From: Erythrophleum ivorense
Taxonomy: Eukaryota; Streptophyta; Magnoliopsida; Fabales; Fabaceae
Direction of reading: 5' to 3'
Length of the DNA: 64,000 bases
Assembly (NCBI GenBank): GCA_026724425.1
Contig: JAIUCV010000009.1
Coordinates: forward strand, 22,855,323-22,919,322
The notes beneath the pieces were generated by a model, which saw only the letters and a list, made by a program, of their open reading frames with translations, had not been told where the DNA came from and did not search any database. Positions 23,320 through 35,038 of this stretch are shown here, piece after piece. The position numbers and the translations under genes were made by a program. How positions within the stretch are numbered: the stretch's first letter is position 1; each line of letters starts with the position of its first letter.

Positions 23320-25829
23320 GAGATGACCTAAGAGGGAGTGAGTTCTAACCTAAATCAAGCATGAAACCTAGGTTTTTGAGTGTGAGAAACAAGTATATGC
23401 AAATAAATTCCAAAAAGAAGCATTAGTTTTCTAGCCACCAAAACCTAAGGATTTGTTGCACCTTGATATATATGAAGCTTCCTAGTGGTATTTTTAGTTG
23501 TCTAAGAGTGTATATGGGTTCTTGAGACACCTAAAAAGTCTCACATATGCCAACCCCCTAGATAAAAGTTGCAAAACTCCATGGGTCCATTTTGGTGAGG
23601 GTATTTTGGCCTAAGCAAGAGGAAGTACCTAGGGAGTATTTCAAATTTTTCTAAGGCTACAATGAGACTAGATATGATAAAAGAACATCAAAGTAAGCCT
23701 TAGAAAAAAATTAAAAGCCTTGGTTTGTGAGATGGAAGTATAGGTTCTAATTTAAGACTTAAAGAAGCAATTTGTATCTAGGCTCTTAGGAATGAAATTG
23801 TGATGACTCCAAGGAGTCTAAATAGAGTTAAAAGAACTAGATAGAAGGAGAAAATGGAGCCAAGAGCATGAATTCTAGTAGTTGCTTCATTAGGTCTAGT
23901 ATGGAACCATAATAAAGTTATATGAGAAAGTAAGCTTACATAGAATGTGTATGATGCTAGAGCTTACTTCAATGATGTAATTGTGTCCCATTTGATGTGT
24001 TTAGGCCAAAGGAATCAAGCTTTACCTAGTTGCAAGTGTGTGGCCGAGAGAGGGGAAGAATAACCAAGAGAAAAGTGTGTAAATCTTGCTTCAATGTAGC
24101 TCTCTAACCTTTCTCTCATGCATTACTTAGATTTTTATTTGTCTTTGAGTGCTTATGTGTATGTTTGAGTCATGAGAAATGTTTCTACCTATTGCTTATA
24201 AGCTATGGTACTATTATGCTTTTTGAAATGTGTTTATGTATGCAATATAGCTTGAATAGGTTTGGTTATGTCAAAAGTCCTTTAGCATGGGTAAGGATGA
24301 GCCAAAAGTCCGTAAAATTAGGTGAAACAAAGCCAAAAGTCTCAATAAAAGTGAGGCTTAGTCAAAAGTCTCTTGAAAATGGGTGAAGCAAATTCAAAAA
24401 TCCCTAGAAAGTTGGGTAAGGCTAGACCAATGCCCTTGAGAGTCTATGTTTAATATTTATGAGTTCACATAACCAAGAAAATGTTTTATGTTCATGAGAG
24501 GCTTGTATGACATGCATGCATTCTTTGACATATATTTGCATCTATTATATATGTTTAAAATGGTTAAGAGCTATTGAAATTCTTTGAATCTCACTCTTTA
24601 CCCACATATGCCTAACCATGTCTAGATGAGGCAAGTGGATCAAGAAATGGAAGCCATCAACCATGAGAAGCAAGACTTTGACAAAAAGATAGAGAAATGA
24701 GCCTTGTATTTGTATTTTGATGTCAAAAATTGTAACCATGAGATATATATATATGATGTAAACCATTGAGCATGTTTAAATGTATCTATACATGATGTAT
24801 GTATTAATGTGGAAGCCAAATGAATGAGAATGTGAGTTTTTGCCACTCCTTTGCCTTTATGTCCATGTGTATGAATGCATGTGGCAAGGTGAGAATGAGT
24901 TCCATGGTGATTTAGATTATTTGGCATACTTTTATATATTGTATTTATGCTTTTAGATTTTCCCAAGTGGTTATGGGATGAGAGGAGAGCTTTTTGGTGC
25001 CTTGAAATACCAATTTGGACTTCAAAATTGACCATTATGTGTGTTGAACCAAAGTCTAACCAAATGAGTTATTATTTTCCATGAAATTTGGCCAAAAAAT
25101 AGGTCTTATCTAGAGTTTTTCATAAAGTCAAAGAGTACTCAATTTGGAGCTCTAGAGAATTTATTATGATTTTTTAAATTTGGCCAAATTATGCAAAAAT
25201 GGTATATACACTGTTTATATGGTTAGTTTATGTTTCTATGTCAATTTAGGACAAATGAAGTCCAATGCTAATGCTATTTTACAAGAATAAACTATACATC
25301 ATAAGCTTTCCATAGCCACCAAGATCACCTCATTTGGAGCTCTATAGAGGGAGAACCAAATTCTTAAAGTTGCATGATAGTACTAATGGTGCAACTCGAC
25401 CTTTGGTACTGTTCCATCAAGTTCCATAGGATAAATGCCATTACATTGGCCTAAAAATATTTTTAACCATTAGTTAACATCTAGATATTTCCAAAAAGAA
25501 ATCATATACATGATTTCAATTTTTCTAGAATTAATTATGAATTTTCAAAATTCATATTAGAAAACTAAAATAGTGAACTCAAGAGCAAAATATTGATTTC
25601 ATGGAATGTGGTCTAAAACTCGAGGTTCTTGAGATGTTTATGACTTGTAAGGATATGTTATGGATGGGGAATGATATTGATGAGCTCACATGATCCATGA
25701 AGCATAAGATGAATTAATGAGGCCTTACGTAACACAATTTAATACCATTAAATATGCATTATTTTCATGTAAGTGTTGGAAGCTGGGTCTTGTAATGGAA
25801 TAAGAAGGCTAGAAAATTAAGGCCTTAAA
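23320..25829 (+). mobile_element. 3' piece of solo LTR A1
   Basis: Resumes the A1 LTR after C2: a region matching A2 after 10,860, then the array (24,265-24,435) and tandem units. The 131-codon open frame on the minus strand at 24,640-25,035 falls in this LTR and has no family features. Confidence 0.8.
24265..24435 (+). repeat. Repeat array in LTR A1
   Basis: GGTAAGGATGAGCCAAAAGTCC and relatives, about five units; closer to the B form (CCAAAAGTC) than other A copies. Confidence 0.6.
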
Positions 25830-25834
25830 ACACC

Positions 25835-25876
25835 CATCAATAAAATGCTTGACCAATTATTTTGATACCAACTAAA
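25835..25876 (-). other. Leader and primer binding site of chromovirus 1
   Basis: Minus-strand TGGTATCAAAAT at 25,870-25,859 is a decayed tRNA-iMet primer binding site (usual TGGTATCAGAGC), a few bases after the LTR end. The flanking AAAATGCTTGACCA matches AAAGTGCTTGAACC in the 49-59 kb element. Confidence 0.8.
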
Positions 25877-26147
25877 TGCCATATCGAGCTATATCTATCC
25901 CATTCATATCATTTATGGAATTAGAAACAAGGTTCATAGCCATTATTATGTTTTTGAACATCGAAATCAGCCTGTTAACATGTCAAACAAAGTTATTGGC
26001 ATCAACATTTAGTTTTTTCTTTTTCTTTACTCATATTTATCATAAATAAACTTTTTTTAGTTCATTTGGTCATGAATTACATGATGGATGCCTAAGGAGT
26101 AGCATGAACTTGAGATGACAAAGAAATCCATATTCTATATATATTTT

Positions 26148-26640
26148 GAAAATTCATAACTCAGGCTACGTAACCCTAATTTGGAAAATTAGATGTCTAT
26201 AAAAAGCTTAAGATGTGTATTATCTGCTATAAAAATTTCAAGTGCAATTGAATCCATTTGGCCTTTTGAAACTATGAAGAATAGAACCTGTCCAAAATAT
26301 GCAATATCAAACCTACATAACCAGACCCCAAACTTCAAAAGTGCATAACTTTAGCTACACAACTCCAATTTATGAAACCTTAGTGGACATGAAAAGCTTA
26401 TAGTGTAAACTTTATGTCTATAAAATTTTAAGAGCAATGGAATTCATTTGGCCCCTCAAAGACATGAAAAACCCGAACTGGATAGTATGAATAGTATTAA
26501 GGACTAAATTGCATAATTTGTTAAATTTTGAAAATTCATGAAATATTCTGTAAAACTCCAAAAATTCTCATTCTTTACTTCCTAGAAAGCTCTATTAAGG
26601 ATCTAATTGCATGCTAAATCCTAGACTTAAGCTATGTCAT
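26148..26640 (-). repeat. Tandem ~190-bp units in LTR A5
   Basis: Words TTCATAACTCAGGCTAC (about 26,153), TGCATAACTTTAGCTAC (about 26,341) and TTCATGAAATATTCTG (about 26,534). The first two units match over most of their length, including CAATGGAATTCATTTGGCC-like words. Confidence 0.7.
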
Positions 26641-26836
26641 TTGGGCCGCTTTTGAGATAGATGCAACTTAGGCCTCGTTTGTGCAACTTTTTAGATCCCA
26701 TATGGCCTAAATGGTATCCAATTTTCATTCTTCTACTTTGGGCAAATTTCATTCATGCTAAACATTATTTCTATCTATTTCATTATGTTCAAAGTGCCTT
26801 GGATCAAAAGATAACCCTCTTGCACCCAAATATGCA

Positions 26837-26853
26837 GACACACACACACACAC
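26837..26853. repeat. Short (CA)n microsatellite
   Basis: Eight CA/AC dinucleotides, inside LTR A5. Confidence 0.8.
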
Positions 26854-27554
26854 AATATGCTAACATAGGCAAACCTACATATTATTGGGAATATTCTATC
26901 ATAAGGAGTTAGATACTCACATTCTCATACTCATACAGAATTTTTCATTCAAAAACATGATATTATGCATTGTGTTTCATCAAAATTTATCATATATATA
27001 TATAGTACACTATCCATGCCATTCTTGATACATTAATAGAAAATTAGTACATAACATATCCCTAATACATCACTTCTAATGTCTAGCTCTTCTCAACACC
27101 CTTTCTTTGGCTTGGTGACCCAAAAATGGTTAGTAGGAAAAAATGGATGAGACTCTAAGAAGAATTTCAGTAGCCAATCTCAACCAATCAATGCACACTT
27201 GAACATAATGAGGAAATGCCATGCATGTGGTGCAAGAATGACATTCATATGTCTTATGTAACACCATATATTTCTATCTTATTTCATAACATTCTCATTC
27301 TTTACATTATCAATTCCATGAAGGAGTAAGGAAAAGGGATTAAAAATAATACATTTCTTTATGTTGTGTCATATATAAAAATTTCATTTGATATCATGTG
27401 AACCATGTAAGCTCATACACCACATTCTTATATTTAATTACATGACTACAACTCATTTCCATCATCAAATATGCCTTACATCTCATGGAAGTCAATTGGA
27501 AGCATGAAATATACATATTCATTTTCGACAAAAATTTGCTCATTTTTGTCACAA

Positions 27555-28260
27555 ACTTTGGAAAATCATAACTAATTCTAAAAACATCGAAATCATGCAT
27601 TCTTGGCAATTCTAGAAAGCTACACATGTCTACTTTATACTAAAAATATTTTCAGACCATAACATCCATCACAGAGGACATTTGACATTCGAAAAAGTCT
27701 AGAGGTCAGGCTGTCCACTGGTGCTATCATAGAATTCTATAGGAAACTTCAAAAATGTCTAATTAATTCCATAAAAAATTCAATCCATGCAAATGATACC
27801 AATCTAAAAAGTTGTAGATGTTATCAAGAGGGAAAAAATAACTCTAGACTAGTTTAGGGACACTCAAACCTCAAAATCCAATCAAAGAGTAACTAAAGTT
27901 GGTTGAAGTTCCTGATACTAGACAGATTTTTTGAAAATTCATATCTCCCTCTCTAGACATCCAAATGTGGTCCTTCTAGTTGGCAAAAGTCATTAGGAAT
28001 GTCTAGTTTCTTTGTATAAAAATTTATGGCAATTGGACATCATTTGAGCCCTGTGTGACAGATTTCATTTTCAGACCTGAGTGAACAGTGACATGACCAA
28101 AACCAAAAAATTTGCCAACTTTGAAAATTCATCAAATATTCTGTAGATTTCCAAAAATTAGGTTCTTTAGCTTCCCAAAAATCTCTCAACAAACTCTAAT
28201 TGCATGCCAAATTTCAGATCAAGAAGAGCTCATTTGGACAAAAAGTGATATAGGGTTCTA
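27555..28260 (-). repeat. Four diverged ~185-bp tandem units in LTR A6
   Basis: Words GAAAATCATAACTAATTC, AAATGTCTAATTAATTCC, GAAAATTCATATCTCCCTC and GAAAATTCATCAAATATTC at about 27,561, 27,751, 27,933 and 28,123; spacings 190, 182, 190. Confidence 0.75.
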
Positions 28261-28869
28261 AATTGGTGAAATTTGGCTCCATATGGGATACCAAAATGTC
28301 CAAATGGTTTTCCTTAGGGTTTGGCACCTCTTGGGCATGTCTAAAAGCATAATTAGGACTTGTGTGATCTGCCCAAATGGTCCCAAACCTCATGCCTCCC
28401 ATTTAGGTCATCTCACCCACACTTATGCACATTTCCATAACAACATTCAAGAGGCTACATTGACATAACAAGCTTATTTTACATTCTAGTATTTATATGC
28501 CATAATTTCTCACTTATATATAATATATCAACACATTTATACATAATCATGACTTCATAAAACATATACAACCATGGATTACAATATATGCCATTCTTAT
28601 GGCCTTAAAGTAACCAATTTCCTACATTTTAATGTCATTCCTTCATCTCTCATATGGTTGGCTCCCATTGCCTTGCTCTTTGGATCCACCTAGCATATTA
28701 GAACATTGGAGAGGAGGAAATGAGATTCAAAGAATCCCAATAACTCATCTCCCATTCAATCACACATAACATATGCAAAGCAAGTCTTGAAAATGTATGT
28801 ATAGATATAATAGATGACATGGGCATTCAAGAAGCAAACTTGGCATATAAATAAGTCATACAAGGCATT

Positions 28870-29075
28870 CAAAGGCTTGCTAAGTGGATGGATTGACCTC
28901 ACCCTTTTCCTCACGGATTTCGGACTTGCCTCACCTATTCTTTAATAGATTCTTAGACTCAACCTTGCTCTTGGGAGTCCATCTCATTTTGGGAGACTTC
29001 TTTATTGTGTCTTAACCAATTCTAAGGGTTCTTGACTCATCCTCACCATGGCTAAGAGTTCTTGGTCTTTCTACA
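28870..29075 (-). repeat. Repeat array in LTR A6
   Basis: CTCACC and GGNTTCTTGG words in ~30-36 bp units, same as A3. Confidence 0.6.
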
Positions 29076-29276
29076 CTCAAGCAAACCTAAACAAATATCA
29101 TAACATCATTTAGAAACAATATTTCATCATGAAACCATGGCATATGAAATCATGCTAGCATATTTTTTATAGCTTAAAAATACACATACACACATTCTAA
29201 GACAAGCTAAGCACACATCCATATGAAATTAGGCAGGAAAATCTAAGACTAAATGAAGGAGAGAGTGGGGTGCCTC

Positions 29277-29285
29277 CTATTTATA
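29277..29285 (-). promoter_or_regulatory. TATA box of LTR A6
   Basis: TATAAATAG on the minus strand, 551 bp from the LTR start, identical to the A4 box. Confidence 0.7.
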
Positions 29286-31815
29286 AGGAGAGGAAAATGC
29301 ACTTTTCAAAAATTTCCATTTTGCCCTTCGTTCTTGGTATTTTCGTTTCTCCTTTGTTTTAGCTCCTTTTTTAGAACTATCTTTTCCATTATAAAATTTA
29401 GGTTCCCAATTTAATAAAATGCCTTTGGAATCACTCAAATCGGAGCTAAAACCTTCCCAAACGAATTTGCCAAAGTTCGGGTACACTGACGTTGGAAAAC
29501 GTCCACCGAAGGGGATTTAATTGTCCTGAGACTTCCTATGGTTTTCAAAGCCTTTAAGAACCCTGGAGAACTCAAAACTTTCATTTAAAAAGCCATCTTG
29601 TGTGAATTTCAAAAATTGCTCAAAATTACGAAAATGTCATTATGTTTCATAAGATTTTCGTCAAAATTTGTTTCTTCATTTTAGCTCCATTTTTCCTTCC
29701 GTCTGAGGCTAGAATTCTCATTTTTAGGAGTCTAGAATATTACTCAAATTTTTTGAGACCTTAACTAATTCATTTTAGGGGATTTGCTTTAAAAACGTGT
29801 ATGTTTCCGTCATTTAACGAAAATCGAACATTACATCTTATGTAACTCAAATGCAATTTTGACATAAAACTTATTCATTCTCAAGTCATGGAATCAACAT
29901 AAACTAGCTAGGCTCAACTGAACTCATCCTGAGACAAATAAAGAAATACTATGCTTAATTCCAAGTTTTAGGGAGTTAAAAGCTGAAAAGCATGTCAATC
30001 TCATACCTAAACTCATCATGAAAATCATACTAAAACATGTAATATGAATACATCAAGCAACAACATATACAAGTATTTTAACTCATTCAAGCATTCAAAA
30101 GTATGCAAGAAAGGGAGATAAAGCTACCTTAGAACTTGTAAAAGCTCAAAATGCCACTAATCCAGTTCTTGGTTCTACTTGGCTTGACACTCATAATGTG
30201 GTGGATTTGAACTAGCTTGGTTTACAAACATCAATCCATAGAGGCAAATTATTCCATTTGAGTCTAATTTAACTCCTATTATCTTCACTTAGACTCATTA
30301 TAGTCTAACATGGAGCTTATAACTATTTTAGGTCAAACAAGAAGCAACCTTACTTTTTCACTTTCCAAATCCCAAACTCCTACTTGTTATAAGTTATAGT
30401 TCTAAGAAAACTTATTTGAATCACCATATGCTTGGTTAAAGGGTTTAGAACTAACTTGTTTTTTAAACCCAATTTAACCCTTAAAAATTCAACTTTCAAT
30501 TTAAAGCTCTTAAATTCATTCAATGGTTCCATAATTATTTATTCATCATATCTAAGCCTTTAAATTCATTAGAACTCAAGAAAACACTCCCTAGTTGCAT
30601 CATTTTTATCATGGTTGAACCATGACCTATGGAAGAGCAATAAGGAATTTTCTTTATTCTTTTAAGGATGTTGATGCGTATTCATATTCCTTGGCTTCTC
30701 TCTAGTCTAATTATACTCTTATATGGCTTTAATTAGGCTTTTAGGGTTCTTAACTCCTTAGTTGCAACTAAAACCCTAATTTCACTATCCTAAATTCTAA
30801 AGCTTTCCAATTGGTTCCAAAGGCATAATCTACTTCTCCATGCCTCAAAACCCTTGTTTCTATTTTGTTATGGTTGAAATTCATCTCCCCTATATAGCTC
30901 CATGTTTGGTCTAACCTAAAGAGACAAAGGAAATCAAGGAGAAGTAACCATTCCATTAAGATACATACCTTATATGTATCCTTGCTAGATGGAGATTCAT
31001 GTGGTGCTAATGGTTCCTTCAAACTCTCTCATCTTTTCAAAAGTTCAGCCACAAAAGCATCTCTTTCAAGAAACTAAAACCATCAAAAGAGAGCGCTTAA
31101 TGAGAAGAACAAGATTAGTGAAAAGGGTGTTATGAATGGTGCAAGATTTCTTATCTATCTTTAGCCTTCCTTCTTCCCTTTCTTTCCTTTCATTGGTGCG
31201 ACTTGTAGTTCTGTTTCAAGGGTAAATAAAGTTAGTTTCAAACATGGAAAGATGCCATGGCTGAAATAGAGAAGCAAGGAGGTGGTTTATAAACTTTTCA
31301 AAAATTTTCATTATGCCCTTTCACTTTAATTCTTCCATTTAGGCTCATTTCAGTATCTTTTTGAGAATTGTCTTTCCATATAAAAATTTAGGTTCTCAAG
31401 TTTATTAAAAACCTTTACTTTAATTTTATGGAGTTTAGAACCATCTTAAATTGCCTAGTTAAAGCTCGGGGTAATCGACGACCTGAAACGTACATCGAAA
31501 GTGTTTTAGTCATTCAAAAGGTTCCTATAGTTTTTAAGGCCTTCAAGAATCTTGAGGAACTCAATTTTACCATTTCAAACATCTTCTTTTGAGTTTCTAA
31601 AAAATTGCCCAAAATTATGATTCTGTCATTATCTTTTTGGTTTATTTTGTTTAGCTTTTTTGGCTCTAATTTCGAGCCATCTTTAGCTTTATTACCTTAT
31701 TTTTAGATGCTTAGATTATTATTCTATTCTTACTTGATCCTATTTCATTCTGTTCTAGGGTCCTTTATTGTTATCTTATTAATTTCTATTCAATTTGGGA
31801 AAACTGGATATTACA

Positions 31816-32200
31816 TTTATAGTTTGCTAAGGGATTTTTTGTTAATCCCTACAATTTTGACAACAAAAATAATAGCCCAATCACAAATTACCATTCAATC
31901 ACTAATAGTTTCATACACATGTAGTAACAATTTGTAATTGAAATGGAAACATATTTAGTTAGTTTCAAAATTCAAATACAATACAATCAAAGTTCTCACA
32001 TAAATCAAAATACTAAACTAATCATCCCTATTAGTTAGGTTTGGAGATTGAGCTGATCTCTTAAGTGTCTACTCCCTTGACAACTTAAAGCCTAAATATA
32101 AAAGTGAAATTAATAAGTAACGAACTAAAAATTGTATGAAATAAATATTTAATTATATAATTCAAGTAAAATGAAAAAAGCTATAATATTATTCTCAGAA
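31816..32200. other. Flank of chromovirus 1, no recognised feature
   Basis: AT-rich sequence to the right of the 5' LTR. It probably belongs to the 3' end of the CACTA element, but I see no terminal CACTA repeat or subterminal array. Confidence 0.4.
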
Positions 32201-33480
32201 TACTGAGACTAACTAGTTCAAAGGGCAACTGACCTCAAAGACTCTGAAGGATGGACACCAAAGCTACGTCAGTCATTATTAATGTCTTCTTAATTCTTAC
32301 ACCTTCTATTACAACTCTCTATAAGTAGGCTCATGAGGTGGAGCCCTTTAATGGGAGCAAGTAGATTGGAAGAACACTTGGAAAGGGCAATCATCTATTC
32401 CTAAACCTTGGACTTGATCAGGGTGCTTTTGGCATCTAAAAGCAATCACCAATGAATCTTGACTTAAGATCTCCTGAGAACAAGATCCCTGAGTCTGAAT
32501 CTTTGCTATCTTATGTTCCAAGTTCAAGCACTATTTTAAAAAAAACATTCCAACATCTCAGCAATTTATCAATTTAACAAAACTAGGAGTACACTTTACT
32601 CATACATAGTTGTTATATTTACAATGATTGCTCCAACCTCGGTGTCCATGGGATTTCCACCCTTATCCTTATGTGTGGCAATGCACACATCTCCTTATGT
32701 GATTGGGCCACCATCTTAGCCTCTTATAAAGTATAAGATGTAGCATATCTCATATTGGATAAAAAAATTTCAATTATTCTATTAAACAAATGTTGCTTAC
32801 CATCACAACCATTTTTTTGGCAAGGCTTTTTAAGCTACCAATATGGTGAATCATTTTCTTTTTTCCTATTTACTTTATTTCTCTCTACCATCACCAGGTG
32901 ATTAACAAATAATATAATTAGTACATGCATAAATTGTTATTGCCAAAGTCCTTGGGTTAAGTCAGTAATCAATGAATGTTGCCCTTTCCTCTCTTGGCAT
33001 CCCATTGGGGACCATCCGCAGTAGCTCTTCTTTTGTTCTTGTTCCATTGCTTCTATTGTTGAACAAATCCTTCCTTTTTTGCCTCCATGTTTCACCTATG
33101 GTATTAATACAATACTTTTTATGTCTATTATCAACCAAAAAGTGTGTTTGCAATATAAAATACAATTGTTAATTTATAAAAATGGACATGAACAAGCAAT
33201 GAAATGAAGATAATCAATTTACTACCTATATTTAAGTCTTGTAATAGTTCTCCTTCAAATTTTTTGGAGCCTTCATCTAGGCCAAGTAGTTTATAGGAAA
33301 ATTTATGAAGTTTGTCACAACTTTCTCTAAGATTACACCTAACAAGCCATCTCCTTTTCAAATTGGTTAGACAAGCTCATTTAAGTCCACAAGGACACTC
33401 TAGCCTTCAAGTAGTGTCCAGAGCCCTAAGGAAGTCAGGCTCGTGTGTCTAACATCTCTATACTCATCTGTAAAAATTAA
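32200..33480 (-). pseudogene. CACTA tnpA-like (Transposase_24 type) remnant
   Basis: Second gene of a CACTA (En/Spm) transposon, whose product in this family binds the element ends. On the minus strand a block near 33,390-33,340 (LNEL-x-PI) starts a domain continuing in the open stretch 33,361-33,131. The next open stretch, 33,165-32,962, reads KKYCINTIGETWRQKRKDLF, then KEELLRMVPNGMPREE and ATFIDY. The pattern of TIG-x-x-WR-x-x-x-x-x-LF followed by P-x-x-x-x-x-x-x-W/x-FIDY fits the plant transposase family linked to En/Spm. A weaker MIHHIGSLKSLAKK block follows near 32,840. Stops and frame shifts separate the blocks. Homology calls are by eye; the family assignment is likely, not certain. 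Confidence 0.65.
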
Positions 33481-34455
33481 GTTAATGGAGTCAAACTTAG
33501 ATTAACTAAATTCAACTAAACTAGAGGATTTTATATCAATTGCCTATGATATTTACAAACCAATATCTTCTCTTTTCTTCTCATGCAAGCTAACCAACTT
33601 GTTTTATTCTTCCTTGGCCTCTTCATCAACCAGGAAGTCCAAAATATCCCCAAGGGAGTGTTTGGTGGGTGGAACCTCAGCCTCAAAACCTATGTACCCC
33701 TATTGGCCACCAACATTAATGGTTAGACTCGGTAAAGGATCTTTAGCATTAACTTCTATTGCCACTTTTCACCTTTGCCTTTTGGTTTCCATCTAGATAT
33801 GTCACACTTTTCACACCCATCCTTATTCTTATCCTCACCTTAATATAGCATACAATCATTTGGACATACACGAATTTTTGCTTAGTTATGCCCTAATTTT
33901 TTAATGGTTTTCTTGGTTTCATAAAAAGAAGTTGGAATATTTGCATGTTCAAAAGCTCTACCAATAACTCTAATATCATGGACATATCCTTGTTATTTAT
34001 CCCAGACATACACTTAATGTGATATAATCTTACCATGAAAGAACACTTTGAATATTTCTTACACCCTTCATACGGATTTTATTACCTATACCTAATTAAC
34101 TTAAAACTTTTTAGCAACTTCATTCATCTCTTGGTAAGAGGGTGGTTATAGATCCTCTACTTCATCAACACTTTCAATTTCATGATGAACTGCAAATGCA
34201 TCATGGACCATGTCATTCATAGGGTCATGCTTACAAATTCGCTATTCTCTCACTTGCGACCTTGATAGACATCTTGTAGAAGGCTCTTCTTTATCACATC
34301 TCTCCCCATGCATGATCCAAAAAAGTAACCCTTCTAGGAATAATTTAACAATCAAGTGGTTACACACATCTTGTCTAGTCTACCATTTTTTAAAACGAAA
34401 CTTAGGACACAGATATATTATTTTGCTCTCTACACCCCTATTGGCAAATGTGAAG
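33481..34455 (-). pseudogene. CACTA tnp2 transposase remnant, main part
   Basis: N-terminal third of a tnp2-type CACTA transposase, the enzyme that cuts and moves the element. Visible in order on the minus strand: ANRGVESKIIYLCPKF and a TRQDV-NHLI zinc-like segment (34,450-34,340), a LFWIMHGE block near 34,310, a DDMVHDAF-like acidic segment (about 34,215), YQEMNEVAKKF near 34,110, SFYETKKTIKKLGHN near 33,930-33,885, and CPNDCMLY followed by CEKCDISRWK near 33,870-33,790. The C-x-x-x-C and C-x-x-C pairs are typical of tnp2. After about 33,780 the similarity stops and the catalytic core is absent, so a large deletion joins it to the tnpA-like region. Its first codons lie beyond LTR A7 at 38,059-38,134. 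Confidence 0.8.
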
Positions 34456-35030
34456 TGTAACATCCGGTCCCTCCGTAAACATGAGAAACGCAATGTTCGG
34501 TTTCTCCGTAAACGTCAAAAATGAGCCAAATATAAAAGGAAGTCCTCGAAATAGAAGGAATTGGGGCCAACTAAAATTATAATAAAATTTTAAATATTAG
34601 AAAATGAGGATTTGAGGTTTGAGATGCCTAAAAACTAGAGCCAAAAGAGCTCAAAAAATTTGCCAAAAAAAGTAGGGGTATTTTTGTAATTTTTGAAAAA
34701 TTTTGAAAACTCACAGGAGAGTTTTTTAAATGGAAAATTTGAGCTTTCTAGGGCTCTCAGAGGCCCTGAAAACCATGGGAACCCCTAGAATAGTTGAAAC
34801 CCCTTCGGTAAGCGATTTCGGCAAAGGTTGACCGAAACTTTGACCGAACGGTTCGGAATGGTTTTAGATCCTTTTTGAGTGATTCCAAAGGCAATTCTTA
34901 TGATAAGAGCCTAAGAAATATGATGGAAAAGACAGATTTCAAAAAGGAGTTGAAATGAGCCCAAACAAACAAAACTACAAAGAGGGACTAAATTGCAAAT
35001 TCTAAAAGTTGATTAAATGAATCCCTAGCT

Positions 35031-35038
35031 TATAAAAA
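35031..35038 (+). promoter_or_regulatory. TATA box of LTR A7
   Basis: TATAAAAA, 576 bp from the LTR start. Confidence 0.55.

Larger units (their letters stand above)
5375..25829 (+). mobile_element. Solo LTR A1 with two nested insertions
   Basis: A group A LTR lying in the leader of chromovirus 1. Own pieces: 5,375-6,097, 13,565-13,774 and 23,320-25,829; net length about 3.43 kb, in line with other A copies. Ends are mutated (TATAACACC... and ...GGCCTTAAA). Flanking TSD is ATACC (5,370-5,374) and ACACC (25,830-25,834), one mismatch. The three pieces match colinearly the uninterrupted LTR A7 (34,456-38,058): the 5' part with its TATA box, the middle, then the array and tandem-unit body. No gag or pol remains, so this is a solo LTR. 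It is older than A2 and C2, which sit inside it. Confidence 0.85.
27257..29835 (-). mobile_element. Solo LTR A6
   Basis: A 2,579-bp group A LTR in minus orientation inside A5. Plus-strand ends TGTAACACC and ...CGAACATTACA. The TSD is perfect: TCTTA at 27,252-27,256 and 29,836-29,840. It is shorter than other A copies because the leader-like region between TATA box and array is missing (junction near 29,220). No coding sequence. Confidence 0.95.
1..31815 (-). mobile_element. Tekay-like chromovirus 1, 5' part, heavily interrupted
   Basis: A Ty3/gypsy chromovirus running right to left and cut by the left window edge. Own sequence is RT to protease (1-1,426), gag (4,192-5,254), leader (5,255-5,374 plus 25,835-25,876), a primer binding site, and the 5' LTR (25,877-27,256 plus 29,836-31,815). 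The rest is younger LTR inserts. The pieces were matched to the better-preserved copy at 49-59 kb: gag, zinc knuckle, protease and leader line up in order and the leader resumes cleanly across the A1 insert. Many stops and small deletions show it is dead. The 3' LTR lies outside the window, so its own TSD cannot be checked; the base pairs right of the 5' LTR are TTTAT. Confidence 0.85.
25877..31815 (-). mobile_element. LTR A5: 5' LTR of chromovirus 1, interrupted by A6
   Basis: On the minus strand it starts TGTAATATCCAGTTTTCCC at 31,815 and ends at 25,877 next to the primer binding site, which fixes group A orientation. Own pieces 29,836-31,815 and 25,877-27,256; net about 3.36 kb. It has a TATA-like TTTATAAAC near 31,286 and clear tandem units at 26,148 and 26,336. 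The 3' end is decayed. A10 at 61-63 kb is its closest relative in the window. Confidence 0.82.

Noticed and set aside
24640..25035. 131-codon open frame on the minus strand
   Set aside because: It lies wholly in the body of solo LTR A1, has no family motif or signal, and the equivalent region of other LTR copies is not open.
32641..33365. CACTA terminal inverted repeats
   Set aside because: I looked for CACTA ends and subterminal repeats from 31,816 to 38,430 and could not support any.
33599..33796. Open frame on the plus strand inside the CACTA region
   Set aside because: Opposite strand to the tnp2 and tnpA traces and without any known motif.
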